From Verrucomicrobiales bacterium (GTDB lineage: Bacteria; Verrucomicrobiota; Verrucomicrobiia; Verrucomicrobiales; DEV007), in assembly GCA_029213195.1 (NCBI GenBank), contig JARGNI010000005.1, positions 1 to 64,000 on the forward strand: 64,000 nt of DNA. The letters are read 5' to 3'. Below, one piece after another: positions 30,463 to 38,554 of this stretch. The position numbers and the translations under genes were made by a program. How positions within the stretch are numbered: position 1 is the stretch's first letter; the number at the start of each line of letters is the position of its first letter. The notes below the pieces were generated by a model. The model was not told the origin of the DNA. It did not search any database and worked only from the letters and a program-made list of their open reading frames with translations.

Positions 30463-32347
30463 CAGGTAGGAGGCGAGGAATTTCGCCGAGAAGGATATTC
30501 AAGACACGGTGAACAGGTCTACCGCCCAGGACTTCCCCTGATTTCAGGGTCAACTCAAAGACTCCCGACTCCTTCGAGGTCACTCTCCGCATCCGGGTAA
30601 TGGCTTCGGTTTCAATTTTCACGGTCTGCGCCCCCTTTTTCCACAAGAGCGTTTCTTCGGCAAAGGTTCCGGCACGGATTCCACCCGACTCGAGTAGAAA
30701 CCCCTGCTCGGGAACCCAATCGTCCGGGACTTCCTCGAAATCGATCCACGAGTCTCCGCTTCCATCGACGGTCAATTCTTTCAGCCCATTCCTTCCGAAC
30801 CGGGAAACAAAGGCGGTTGGAATCTCGACAGGAGCTTCTTCTGCCCTCATCACCTTCAAGGCTCCAACTGCGAGGAATCCCGAAAAACGATCCCCGGAGC
30901 GCCCCACCCATCGAAAGTGAGGAATCGGCTCAGCCAGGTATTGCATTTCCGCGACCTGCTCCGCGCTCCAGGCTTCCTGTCCCAGGAGGGTCACCGCTAG
31001 AAACTCGAGGCCGTCCTTCGCGTTCACTTGAAGAACCGCACCGTCGATCAATTCCAAAAATCCAACCACCTCGTCCGATGCATTCCCGTCCTGCTCTCCG
31101 ACCGGAAAGAGCAAAGCCGAAAAGCCACCCGGGGCCAGGGTCTGAGAAGTTTCCGAACCCTCTGGGAGAAAGGAGAGATCCAACGTTTCCACCTTTCCGA
31201 CGAGGACTCTCCCATCACGCAAAAAGACTTGGCAGACCTGCCCCCCGACGCCTGGGTCGAGAATGGCCGCGACTTCGCTCCGCGCAACGGATTGTGGACC
31301 GCGGTAGGTATCATCGATCTCGATGACTTCGGTTCCGGCAATCTTTCCGGTCAATTGGTTGCTCGAGTCAAGCCAGAGAATCGCTGACGACCGCCTCTGC
31401 GCTCCAATGCGCTCCAACGCGCTGTTCAAGGAGATCAATTGTCGCAATTCCCCCGCCGAAGCCCGCGGTTGGGGAAAAGAGTCGGTCGAGAAGTTGACCA
31501 CCGAGGGGACCTGCTCTCGGCTGATCCGGGGTTCCACCAACTCGCCGTTCTGAAAAAGCGTTTTCCCGGTTTTTTCAATATCCTCCACCCCTTGGAGTCC
31601 GACCTGGAGAACCCAGTGCAGGAGGGATATCGTTTCCCCAGGAACCAGGGAGAGTGAGTATCCCAAAGTCAGTTCCCTACGATTGCTCGAGGCATTCAAC
31701 TTAGGGCCTGGAGCGCCATCTCCCGAATTGGCCAGGAGAAAGGTATCGTGGCGGCCCTCTGCCGGACTGAAATGAACAAGGATTCCCGTGTCACCTTCCT
31801 TCATCATGAGAGCGGGATCTTTCGAGAGCACTCCTCCCGACTGATTGTGCAGGCTCTGCCAGGCAAAGGGATAAGTCGTCCTCAGGTCAATGTCGATCAC
31901 GACGGCCTCCTTGCCGAGATTGGTGAAGGAATCGAAAACTCTCACACCACCACGGTCCAGGTCGTAGGCCAGGGATCGTTCGATCCGCAGCGATTCGCGA
32001 TTCTCCTCGAGACTCAGGGAAATCGCTCCCGCCTCCCGAGAGGCTTCGGTGGGCACGATCTGTGTTCCCTTCTCTGGAGCAAAGACCGCCCCTTCCACCA
32101 GCAAATTCAGACCCGACTGCAAGTATTGCGTTTCACCGGACGTCAAAGCGCCGTTTTCAGCCGCCTGCCAGAAATATCCAGAGGCATCCTGCACCTGGAA
32201 AAACCGCCCCTCGATCGCGTCGAACGGCTTGGGTTCCAACGGCTCCGAGTCGTCCTGGCCGCGGAGCTCGGCCATCGCAATAAAGCCCCATGCCGCTACC
32301 CCGATCAGGGCAGGAAAGTTCCGGAAAGCCGAGGAAAAACGAGGCAT
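30425..32347 (-). CDS. secreted protein B of a paralogous pair
   Basis: 640 residues from ATG 32347 (MPRFSSAFRN), chosen because a candidate promoter overlaps the longer start at 32398. The signal peptide includes FPALIGVAAWGFIAMAELRG. The N-terminal half matches the downstream paralogue in order and spacing. The rest is beta-rich, with repeated short units of the type DGRVLVGKVETLDLSFLP, SGDRFSGFLAVGALKVM and SGEVLGGRPVHRVLNILLGE, reminiscent of Sm-like or SHD1 strands. No catalytic motif is seen. It is the first gene of the eight-gene operon and probably supplies periplasmic or surface components. Confidence 0.75.
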   Translation of the reverse strand: MPRFSSAFRNFPALIGVAAWGFIAMAELRGQDDSEPLEPKPFDAIEGRFFQVQDASGYFWQAAENGALTSGETQYLQSGLNLLVEGAVFAPEKGTQIVPTEASREAGAISLSLEENRESLRIERSLAYDLDRGGVRVFDSFTNLGKEAVVIDIDLRTTYPFAWQSLHNQSGGVLSKDPALMMKEGDTGILVHFSPAEGRHDTFLLANSGDGAPGPKLNASSNRRELTLGYSLSLVPGETISLLHWVLQVGLQGVEDIEKTGKTLFQNGELVEPRISREQVPSVVNFSTDSFPQPRASAGELRQLISLNSALERIGAQRRSSAILWLDSSNQLTGKIAGTEVIEIDDTYRGPQSVARSEVAAILDPGVGGQVCQVFLRDGRVLVGKVETLDLSFLPEGSETSQTLAPGGFSALLFPVGEQDGNASDEVVGFLELIDGAVLQVNAKDGLEFLAVTLLGQEAWSAEQVAEMQYLAEPIPHFRWVGRSGDRFSGFLAVGALKVMRAEEAPVEIPTAFVSRFGRNGLKELTVDGSGDSWIDFEEVPDDWVPEQGFLLESGGIRAGTFAEETLLWKKGAQTVKIETEAITRMRRVTSKESGVFELTLKSGEVLGGRPVHRVLNILLGEIPRLLPVEKIYAYRSSSS

Positions 32348-32374
32348 CGATAAAGGTAGCGAAAATTGCGTGAT

Positions 32375-32403
32375 TGGAAACCGATTTTCCGACTCCATGT
32401 CAA
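32375..32403 (-). promoter_or_regulatory. candidate promoter of the MoxR-type operon
   Basis: A perfect -35 hexamer TTGACA lies at 32403-32398 on the minus strand, with a weak TTTCCA at -10 spacing of 17 bases (32380-32375). It would start transcription about 20 bases upstream of ATG 32347 and is incompatible with translation from 32398. Confidence 0.4.
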
Positions 32404-32534
32404 CCAGCTAGGATTACGGACCAAAACGGCGTTGTTGCGTTAAATTCGGTAGAAAATTCAGTTTGAATCCGCCCGCTCCCGATTCGACGCTCTCGCAGGC
32501 ATTTTCAAGATGTCACATCCCCAGGAATTCCACA

Positions 32535-32879
32535 TTGAGCGCTTCTCCCAAGAAAATCCTTTACTGTCGCTGCGCCTTTGCGCAAGTCGTACCTACCGAG
32601 GTAAAGAATCAGGTTCTCGAAAAGCTGACGGAGTCCGAAATTTCCTTCGAATGCGTCTCCGATCTTTGTGAAATGTCGGCCCGAAAAGACGAGCGCCTCA
32701 CCCACTTGCTCGGAGATGAAGAACCTGTGCAGATTGCTGCCTGCTATCCTCGAGCCGTTCGGTGGCTTTTTCATGCCGCGGGAGTCCCTTTCCCGGAAGA
32801 TGATCGCGTCGAGGTTCTGAACATGCGTGAACAAGACGCCGAAACCATTGTAGACAAGCTCCTGAAAGATGAAAACTGA
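32535..32879 (+). CDS. stand-alone HdrA-N-terminus-like cysteine protein
   Basis: 114 residues from TTG 32535 (SASPKKILYC), preceded by an AGGA at 32523-32526; an upstream in-frame TTG at 32463 adds unlikely sequence. Conserved-looking cysteines occur in ILYCRCAF, ECVSDLCEMS and VQIAACYPRAVRWLF. The pattern and the AACxPR-x-LF motif resemble the N-terminal region of heterodisulfide reductase subunit A (AACSPRTHEPLF). An Fe-S or electron-transfer role is therefore plausible. The stop overlaps the start of the ferredoxin gene by 11 bases, so the two are translationally coupled and probably partners. Confidence 0.6.
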   Translation: MSASPKKILYCRCAFAQVVPTEVKNQVLEKLTESEISFECVSDLCEMSARKDERLTHLLGDEEPVQIAACYPRAVRWLFHAAGVPFPEDDRVEVLNMREQDAETIVDKLLKDEN

Positions 32880-33747
32880 GATCCATCCACTCCAAGTGAT
32901 CGTTTACGAAGGGACCGGCGCCTCCCCTTGGGCCGATGCGACCCGATTCCAGGTGACGACCGACCTGCTCGATCAGGGATATGCCGTCCTCCACGTGAGG
33001 GAAAACGCCTCCGCTTCTTCCCTGGAGACAAAGACCACCGAGACACCGATCATTGTTCTCGGTCAGTTTGCAGAGGGTGCACCCGTCGTCGAATCCCAAT
33101 CCTCGACCGTTACGATTTCCACCCATGACACCTCTGGCATGGATGCCGAATCCATCGTCTCCCTTGTCACCAAGACTCGAGCCGAGACTGGCACAGAACT
33201 CAATTCCCCCGGACAGCAGGGAGCGTGGAAGCCCTGGTTTCCCGTAATCGACTACGACCGCTGCACGAATTGCATGCAGTGTTTGAGCTTTTGTCTCTTC
33301 GACGTCTACGGAGTGGACGAGGAAAAGCAGATCCAGGTCCAAAACAACGACAACTGCAAGACGAACTGCCCAGCGTGCTCTCGAGTGTGTCCTGAGGTCG
33401 CCATCATGTTTCCCAAGTATACCTCCGGTCCCATCAACGGCGAGCCGGTGCGTCAGCAGGATGTCGAGCGGGAGAGCATGAAGGTCGACATCACCGCGCT
33501 CCTGGGAGGTGACATCTATTCCAGCCTTCGCACTCGCAGCGAAAAAGCAAAGTCCCGTTTCTCAAAGGAAAGGAGTCCCGACAAAGCCCTCAATGAACGG
33601 AAGCGTTGCCTGACGAAGCTGCAGCAATCGGGAATCATCCCCGCCGAAGTTCTCGCCGAACTGGATCTCGAATCCCTGCCCTCTGCCGAGGCGATCCAGG
33701 AAAAAGCGGCTCAGCTCGCCAAGCTGCAACAGGAAAACGAAGGCTGA
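32869..33747 (+). CDS. 4Fe-4S dicluster ferredoxin-like protein
   Basis: 292 residues. The N-terminal 115 residues form an unassigned alpha/beta region. Then come two cluster motifs: CTNCMQCLSFCLF (spaced as CxxCxxCxxxC) and CKTNCPACSRVCP, giving two 4Fe-4S sites. The C-terminal 110 residues are helical and charged (EKAKSRFSKERSPDKALNER). It would carry electrons, probably with the HdrA-like protein whose gene overlaps it. No obvious oxidoreductase partner is adjacent, so the pathway is unknown. The next gene starts 145 bases later. Confidence 0.85.
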   Translation: MKTEIHPLQVIVYEGTGASPWADATRFQVTTDLLDQGYAVLHVRENASASSLETKTTETPIIVLGQFAEGAPVVESQSSTVTISTHDTSGMDAESIVSLVTKTRAETGTELNSPGQQGAWKPWFPVIDYDRCTNCMQCLSFCLFDVYGVDEEKQIQVQNNDNCKTNCPACSRVCPEVAIMFPKYTSGPINGEPVRQQDVERESMKVDITALLGGDIYSSLRTRSEKAKSRFSKERSPDKALNERKRCLTKLQQSGIIPAEVLAELDLESLPSAEAIQEKAAQLAKLQQENEG

Positions 33748-33892
33748 ATTTGCGGAGTCAGTCTTCCTGCATACTCCATCGATCCCGGGTTTGAGCTCGT
33801 TCCGAATTGGAGAGTGATGTGCCACCCTCGGCATACCGAAAAATAGTGGTCGAAACTCGATCGATTTTACCCGACCTTACGCGCAGAAAAAT

Positions 33893-35593
33893 ATGGAAGA
33901 GCCGCGCGAAGAACCCACGACCTGGGTCATTGGACACAAAAACCCGGATACAGACGCGATCTGCTCCGCCATTGCCTACGCCAATTTCCTCCAGCAGACC
34001 CGGATACCGGGGGCACTTGCAGCCTGCTGTGGACCGCCCAACAGCCGGACGGAGTGGGTTCTCGCGCAAGCCGGACTCCATCGCCCTCCCTTGAAGAGCG
34101 ACGTCTACCTGAGAGCGATCGACATCTGTCATTCCGACGTCACTTTCGCAAAGACTTCCGACACGGTGATCGAGGCCTATCGTCTCATGACGGACCGCGG
34201 CTACCGAAGTCTTCCCGTCGTGGATGAAAATGATTGCTTCAACGGGATGATTTCCCTCCAGAATCTTCTCGAGCTGCTGATTCCCGCTTCCGACCAGGGC
34301 GATCACGCCCGGCAAGTCACGACAAGTACTCACAACATCGCGCGTATCCTCGAGGCCGAAATGGTCCATCTCACCGAGAACTGCGATCAAGAGCAGGATT
34401 TCCTGATGATGGTTGCTGGCTCGAGTGAACCGGTGATGCAGGACCGAATCGCCCGCCTCCCGAGTGACGAGCTCCTCATCATCACGGGAGACCGTGTCGG
34501 AGTCCAACTCCACGCCGTCGAGGCGGGGGTGAGGGCGCTCGTGATCACGAGTGGATTTCGCCCATCCGAAGCCATCATTCATGCAGCAAAGGCGCACAAT
34601 ACAGCGATCCTTGTCACCGATCGGGACACCGCCTCGACCACCCAGTTGATCCGCGGTGCCCGCTCGATCAAGAATGCGATCTCGCACCAGTTCATCTCTT
34701 TCTCGCCCGAAGCCCGCATCCAGAACATCAAGGAGAAGATCAAGTCCGAGCGCCGTCAGGCCTTGTTCCCAGTCTGCGATCCAGAATCCAAGTCTCTTCT
34801 TGGAGTCTTCTCGCGAACGGACCTGGTGAATCCGGAGCGCCCGCGTCTCATCCTCGTGGACCACAACGAATTTTCCCAGGCCGTCTCCGGGGCAGAGGAA
34901 GCGCAGATTATCGAGGTGATGGATCACCACCGACTCAGTGGCAACCTGATCACCAAGGAGCCGATCCAGTTCATCAACAAAACCGTGGGTTCGACCTGTA
35001 CGATCGTTGGCAATGCCTTCCGGGATCACCAGATCGAGCCCGACCGTGAAATCGCCCTCTGCATCTGTGCCGGGATCATCTCGGACACCTTGAACCTGAC
35101 ATCACCCACAACAACCGACGAGGACAGGAAGATCCTGGAGTGGGCCAGTGCGATCGCGCACATCGACGTCAACAAGTTCAAGGAGTTTTTCTTCTCTGCT
35201 GGTTCCGTCCTGCGATCGAGCGATTTTGCAGAGGCAGTCAATTCCGATCGCAAGGAGTTCGAAGAGAGTGGATACCGCCTGAGTATCTCACAGGTAGAAG
35301 AGATTGGATTCGACCACTTCTGGCCTTCCCGAGAGAGCCTTCAGGAGGAGTTGCAGAAACTGATCGCAGAACGGGATCTGGATTTCGCCTGCCTCATGGT
35401 TACGGACATCACACTGAACGACAGCATGCTTCTGATTGAAGCGCCGGACGAAATCCGGAAGAGAATCTCCTACCCAAAGAAGGATTCTCATCTCTTCAAC
35501 CTCAAGGGAGTCGTGAGCCGAAAGAAGCAGCTCTTCCCCTACCTCAGTTCAGTACTTTCGGAGATCCCCAAGGACTCCGAGGAGAACGCCTGA
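33893..35593 (+). CDS. ppaC: family II (Mn-dependent) inorganic pyrophosphatase with CBS-DRTGG insert
   Basis: 566 residues, the size of CBS-containing family II enzymes. The DHH domain carries VIGHKNPDTDAICSA at 12-26, a later VDHNEF, the MDHHRLSG motif and CAGIISDTLNL. The C-terminal DHHA2 domain ends with the substrate-binding SRKKQLFP. Between the two halves of the DHH domain lie CBS modules and a DRTGG domain (VMQDRIARLPSDELLIITGD). It hydrolyses pyrophosphate in the cytoplasm, and family members are controlled by adenine nucleotides through the CBS domains. No neighbour suggests another role. Confidence 0.94.
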   Translation: MEEPREEPTTWVIGHKNPDTDAICSAIAYANFLQQTRIPGALAACCGPPNSRTEWVLAQAGLHRPPLKSDVYLRAIDICHSDVTFAKTSDTVIEAYRLMTDRGYRSLPVVDENDCFNGMISLQNLLELLIPASDQGDHARQVTTSTHNIARILEAEMVHLTENCDQEQDFLMMVAGSSEPVMQDRIARLPSDELLIITGDRVGVQLHAVEAGVRALVITSGFRPSEAIIHAAKAHNTAILVTDRDTASTTQLIRGARSIKNAISHQFISFSPEARIQNIKEKIKSERRQALFPVCDPESKSLLGVFSRTDLVNPERPRLILVDHNEFSQAVSGAEEAQIIEVMDHHRLSGNLITKEPIQFINKTVGSTCTIVGNAFRDHQIEPDREIALCICAGIISDTLNLTSPTTTDEDRKILEWASAIAHIDVNKFKEFFFSAGSVLRSSDFAEAVNSDRKEFEESGYRLSISQVEEIGFDHFWPSRESLQEELQKLIAERDLDFACLMVTDITLNDSMLLIEAPDEIRKRISYPKKDSHLFNLKGVVSRKKQLFPYLSSVLSEIPKDSEENA

Positions 35594-35682
35594 ACCGAAT
35601 CGTTTTCGCAGAGACCACCCCGGTAGAATCATCGGGCGAGATTGTAACTCGTATCGAGGAAGCATTCCGGTAGTATGCTTTC

Positions 35683-36410
35683 ATGAAACCTGCCTATTTC
35701 CTCGTGCTCTGTGCCCTTTGCCTTGCGTCCCTGGCCCAAGGTTCGATCACGGTATCGGATCTCAAAGGGAGAACAATGGAGGTCGACGTCCTCTCGTATA
35801 TTCCCAATACACGGATGACCACAAGCGAGTCGACGGGCAGGTGTTCGAAGTGAAGATCGATGTCTTCGATCTGGAATCCCAGAAAAGCATCATCGAAAAC
35901 GCCCCGAAACCGAAAGCAGAGCTGTTGATTCAGACTTCGGTAGGAAAGAGGAACAAGCGCCAGTCAGGCAGCTCCTACATGAAGGACCAGACTATTTCCG
36001 CATCGGTCAAAATCGAAAACGATTCACGGAACATCGATTTTTCCGAAGGAAAAGGGACCCTTTTCTTGATTGCCCGCCAAACCCGTCGCTATTCAGATCG
36101 AGACTCCGACTACGGAAAAGTCCTCTCGAAACAGACTTTCAATATCAGCGTCAAGGCAAGCGAAGAAAGAAAGTTCGAAGCCCAGCCCATCGTAACTTCT
36201 TATGATTCGGACCGCGATGAGACCAATATCGGGGGATGGGCCTACTATGGCTACCTTTTCATCCTTCAGGACAAAGATGGGGAGATACACTCTGTCGATT
36301 GTTCGATCGGAAACCTGAAAAAGGATGTCGAATCCGATCCCACCCTCGCCAAAAAGATTCTTCCTCTCACGAAGGAAAGCCTCGTGGAGAAGAACCTCGA
36401 GAAGCTCTAG
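35683..36410 (+). pseudogene. secreted SHD1-type protein, frameshifted near the N-terminus
   Basis: ATG 35683 opens a clear signal peptide (MKPAYFLVLCALCLASLAQG) and TVSDLKGRTMEVDVLSY, but this frame stops at 35853. A second frame, open to 36410, resumes with HKRVDGQVFEVKIDVFDLES. Joined, the two parts give the strand pattern of an SLA1-homology-domain-1 type module (GR-x-xE...x-KR-x-DG-x-xF-x-V). Adding one C at ACCAC (about 35817-35821) restores a single 243-residue frame. The remainder is beta-rich and ends KESLVEKNLEKL. Either a sequencing indel or a real lesion; no function known. It converges on the AP2-like gene 12 bases away. Confidence 0.7.
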
Positions 36411-36422
36411 GGCTCTGGCGTC

Positions 36423-36866
36423 TCAACCCATCGCTTCCCGGCGGGCTCGACAGGCAAGGGTGAACGCCCTGTCCTCGCCATGTTCGAGGACGGAAAAGCG
36501 GACCGACTTCCGAATCCCGTCTGCGGTCGTCCAGTTTGCCTGCCAAAAACGATAGATCATACCGTTGGTGCCACGCTGCACGATTTCGCAAACGCCTACG
36601 ACACCCGATCGATTGCGAGCGGCAGGCCCTTTGTGAGAGCGCCTCGAGGATTCGCTCTCGAGCTCCCTTCGTCGTCCACTGGCGAGGATGCGGTCTCGAA
36701 ACCGCAGCGCCTTGAGAAGGGCTTTCTCTTTCCCGCCCCAGGCCGAATCCGAAAAAAAGCGTCCGTAGCGGACGCCTTTCCGTTGCAGGCGAACCTGCCA
36801 CCCGTGAGTGCCGACGGATTCCTGATCCAGCCGGCTGATTCCACGATGATGATCGGGAGAACTCAC
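36423..36866 (-). CDS. small protein with two AP2-like domains
   Basis: 147 residues from GTG 36866; no ATG is available in frame. Two AP2/ERF-like units can be read. Residues of about 9-60 have GISRLDQ, GWQVRLQRKG, RFFSDSAWGGKEKALLKAL and RFRDRIL. Residues of about 86-146 have SGVVGVCEI, RFWQANWTTADG and RFSVLEHGEDRAFTLACRAR. Bacterial AP2 domains bind DNA and are usually attached to HNH nucleases; here they stand alone, suggesting a small DNA-binding protein. It lies 20 bases after the htrA-like stop on the same strand. A terminator-like hairpin lies inside the gene. Confidence 0.55.
   Translation of the reverse strand: MSSPDHHRGISRLDQESVGTHGWQVRLQRKGVRYGRFFSDSAWGGKEKALLKALRFRDRILASGRRRELESESSRRSHKGPAARNRSGVVGVCEIVQRGTNGMIYRFWQANWTTADGIRKSVRFSVLEHGEDRAFTLACRARREAMG
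36752..36775 (-). terminator. terminator-like hairpin inside the AP2-like gene
   Basis: On the minus strand, GCGTCCG pairs perfectly with CGGACGC around a CTA loop and is followed by seven T residues, about 90 bases into the AP2-like gene. It has the complete form of an intrinsic terminator but lies in coding sequence, so transcription from the htrA-like gene may be attenuated here. Confidence 0.55.
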
Positions 36867-36886
36867 GGGTGTGAGGGAGAATATTT

Positions 36887-38404
36887 CTATTCGTTGAGTG
36901 GAACTGCAAGGATGTTGCGACGCCCACCCGCATATGTCTGCAGAAGGAGAACATCGCCCTCGAATTTCTCCACGACCTCGTAGGCATCTTCCACACTCTC
37001 GACGTCGACTTGGTCGACCATGGTAATGACCGTTCCGGGACGAAGACCCGCGCGAGCAGCCGCCACGTTGTCCTTAACGCTCTCGACGAGGATCCCCTCG
37101 ATGGAGTCGTCCAACTCGAGAGACTCACGGGTGTCGTCATCCAGGTTCTTAACCCGAACCCCCTCGATCAGCTCCTCGACCTTGGGAGCTACCGGGCGAG
37201 TGCCAGGGACCATCGCGACACGATCGTCATCGAGTTCACCGAGTTTCACATCCACAGTCTTCGCCTTCCCTTTACGGTAGACTTCAAACTCAACTTCCGA
37301 GTTGGGAGCCGTGTTCGAAATATCGAGACGAAGACGCTGCACGCTGTCGACCGGCTTCCCATTGTATTTGAGAATGAGATCTCCAATCCGGAGTCCGGCC
37401 TGCTCGGCTGGGGTATTCGCTACGACTTCCCGGATCAAAACTCCGCTGAGGTCATCCCGACCCAGGGCTTTCGCAAAGTTGGTATCGAGCTCATCGAGTA
37501 AAACCCCAAGGAAGCCACGCTTCACGACACCTCCGCCATCGAGGAGACGTTCCACGATGTTGAGTGCCATGTTGGAAGGAATCGCGAACCCGATCCCGAT
37601 GTTTCCACCGGTAAAATTCGACTGGATCGCCGTATTGATACCGATAAGGCGTCCAGTAGCATCGACGAGAGCGCCCCCGGAATTCCCGCGGTTGATCGCT
37701 GCATCCGTCTGGATGAAGTTCTCATAACCGCCGTTGGTAATGTTGAGTTCACTGCGCCCGACCGCACTGATGATTCCCAACGTGGCAGTTTGCTCAAGTC
37801 CCAGCGGATTTCCAACGGCCATCGCGACATCCCCGATACGCAGCTTGGAACTGTCTCCGATCGTGACCGGGGTGAGTCCCTTCGCATCGATCTTGATCAG
37901 GGCGATATCGGTCCGGGGATCGGCACCAATCAGCTCGGCTTCGTATTCTTTTTTCTGGTCGGAGAGCTCGACCGTGATCTTGTCGGCACCCCCCACCACG
38001 TGATTGTTGGTCAGGATGTAGCCGTCAGGAGAAACAATCACCCCCGAGCCAAGGCCTTCCTGGCGGCGTTCGGGAGTTTCCTCACCTTGTCCGAATCGCT
38101 CAAAAAAGTCGTCGGGAACATCCGGAAACATCCGGCGGAAGAGCTCTTCCTGCTGTGGATTCCTCTGCGACGTCATCTGGATCGATTTCGAAGAGGAAAT
38201 CGTGACGACAGCAGGCATCACCTTCTCGAGTGCATCCGCATAGCTGACCACCGCGCCCTTGGCGTTGGCAATCGGGGCCTTGTCGATCGTAATCTTACTC
38301 TTGAGGTCGGAGAATTTGATTTCGTCGCTGAAACCGTTGGAGATTCCCGCGGCTGCAATCACAGCAAACGCGAGAAACGAGTGGAGGAGTTTTTTTCGTA
38401 TCAT
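36887..38404 (-). CDS. HtrA/DegP-type periplasmic serine protease (Do-like)
   Basis: 505 residues from ATG 38404 (MIRKKLLHSF); the frame extends 51 bases upstream without signal-like sequence. The signal peptide is FLAFAVIAAAGISNG. The trypsin-like domain has the full triad: His135 (TNNHVVGG), Asp166 (DPRTDIALIKI) and Ser242 (GNSGGALVD). Two PDZ domains follow, with RGFLGVLLDEL and IEGILVESVKDNVAAARAG. The length and a flexible loop before His135 match DegP-type proteases, which degrade or refold damaged envelope proteins. It is divergent from moeB with 150 bases between, and probably continues into the AP2-like gene. Confidence 0.94.
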   Translation of the reverse strand: MIRKKLLHSFLAFAVIAAAGISNGFSDEIKFSDLKSKITIDKAPIANAKGAVVSYADALEKVMPAVVTISSSKSIQMTSQRNPQQEELFRRMFPDVPDDFFERFGQGEETPERRQEGLGSGVIVSPDGYILTNNHVVGGADKITVELSDQKKEYEAELIGADPRTDIALIKIDAKGLTPVTIGDSSKLRIGDVAMAVGNPLGLEQTATLGIISAVGRSELNITNGGYENFIQTDAAINRGNSGGALVDATGRLIGINTAIQSNFTGGNIGIGFAIPSNMALNIVERLLDGGGVVKRGFLGVLLDELDTNFAKALGRDDLSGVLIREVVANTPAEQAGLRIGDLILKYNGKPVDSVQRLRLDISNTAPNSEVEFEVYRKGKAKTVDVKLGELDDDRVAMVPGTRPVAPKVEELIEGVRVKNLDDDTRESLELDDSIEGILVESVKDNVAAARAGLRPGTVITMVDQVDVESVEDAYEVVEKFEGDVLLLQTYAGGRRNILAVPLNE

Positions 38405-38554
38405 CTGAATTCGTTTGGTTGTTCGAAGTAGAGTGCAGCCGCTGGCGATTCCCAATCAGGAGGAGTTTTCCAGGGAGAGACTACAATCTCATTTGCAAGT
38501 AGAGCGACTCGTTGTTGTGTTCCTGTCTATCTTTCTTTTTCCCTCCCTCACTTC

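Noticed and set aside
33758-35029. A 423-codon minus-strand frame across the pyrophosphatase gene
   Set aside because: The plus-strand gene has all family II pyrophosphatase motifs; the reverse product is compositional noise.
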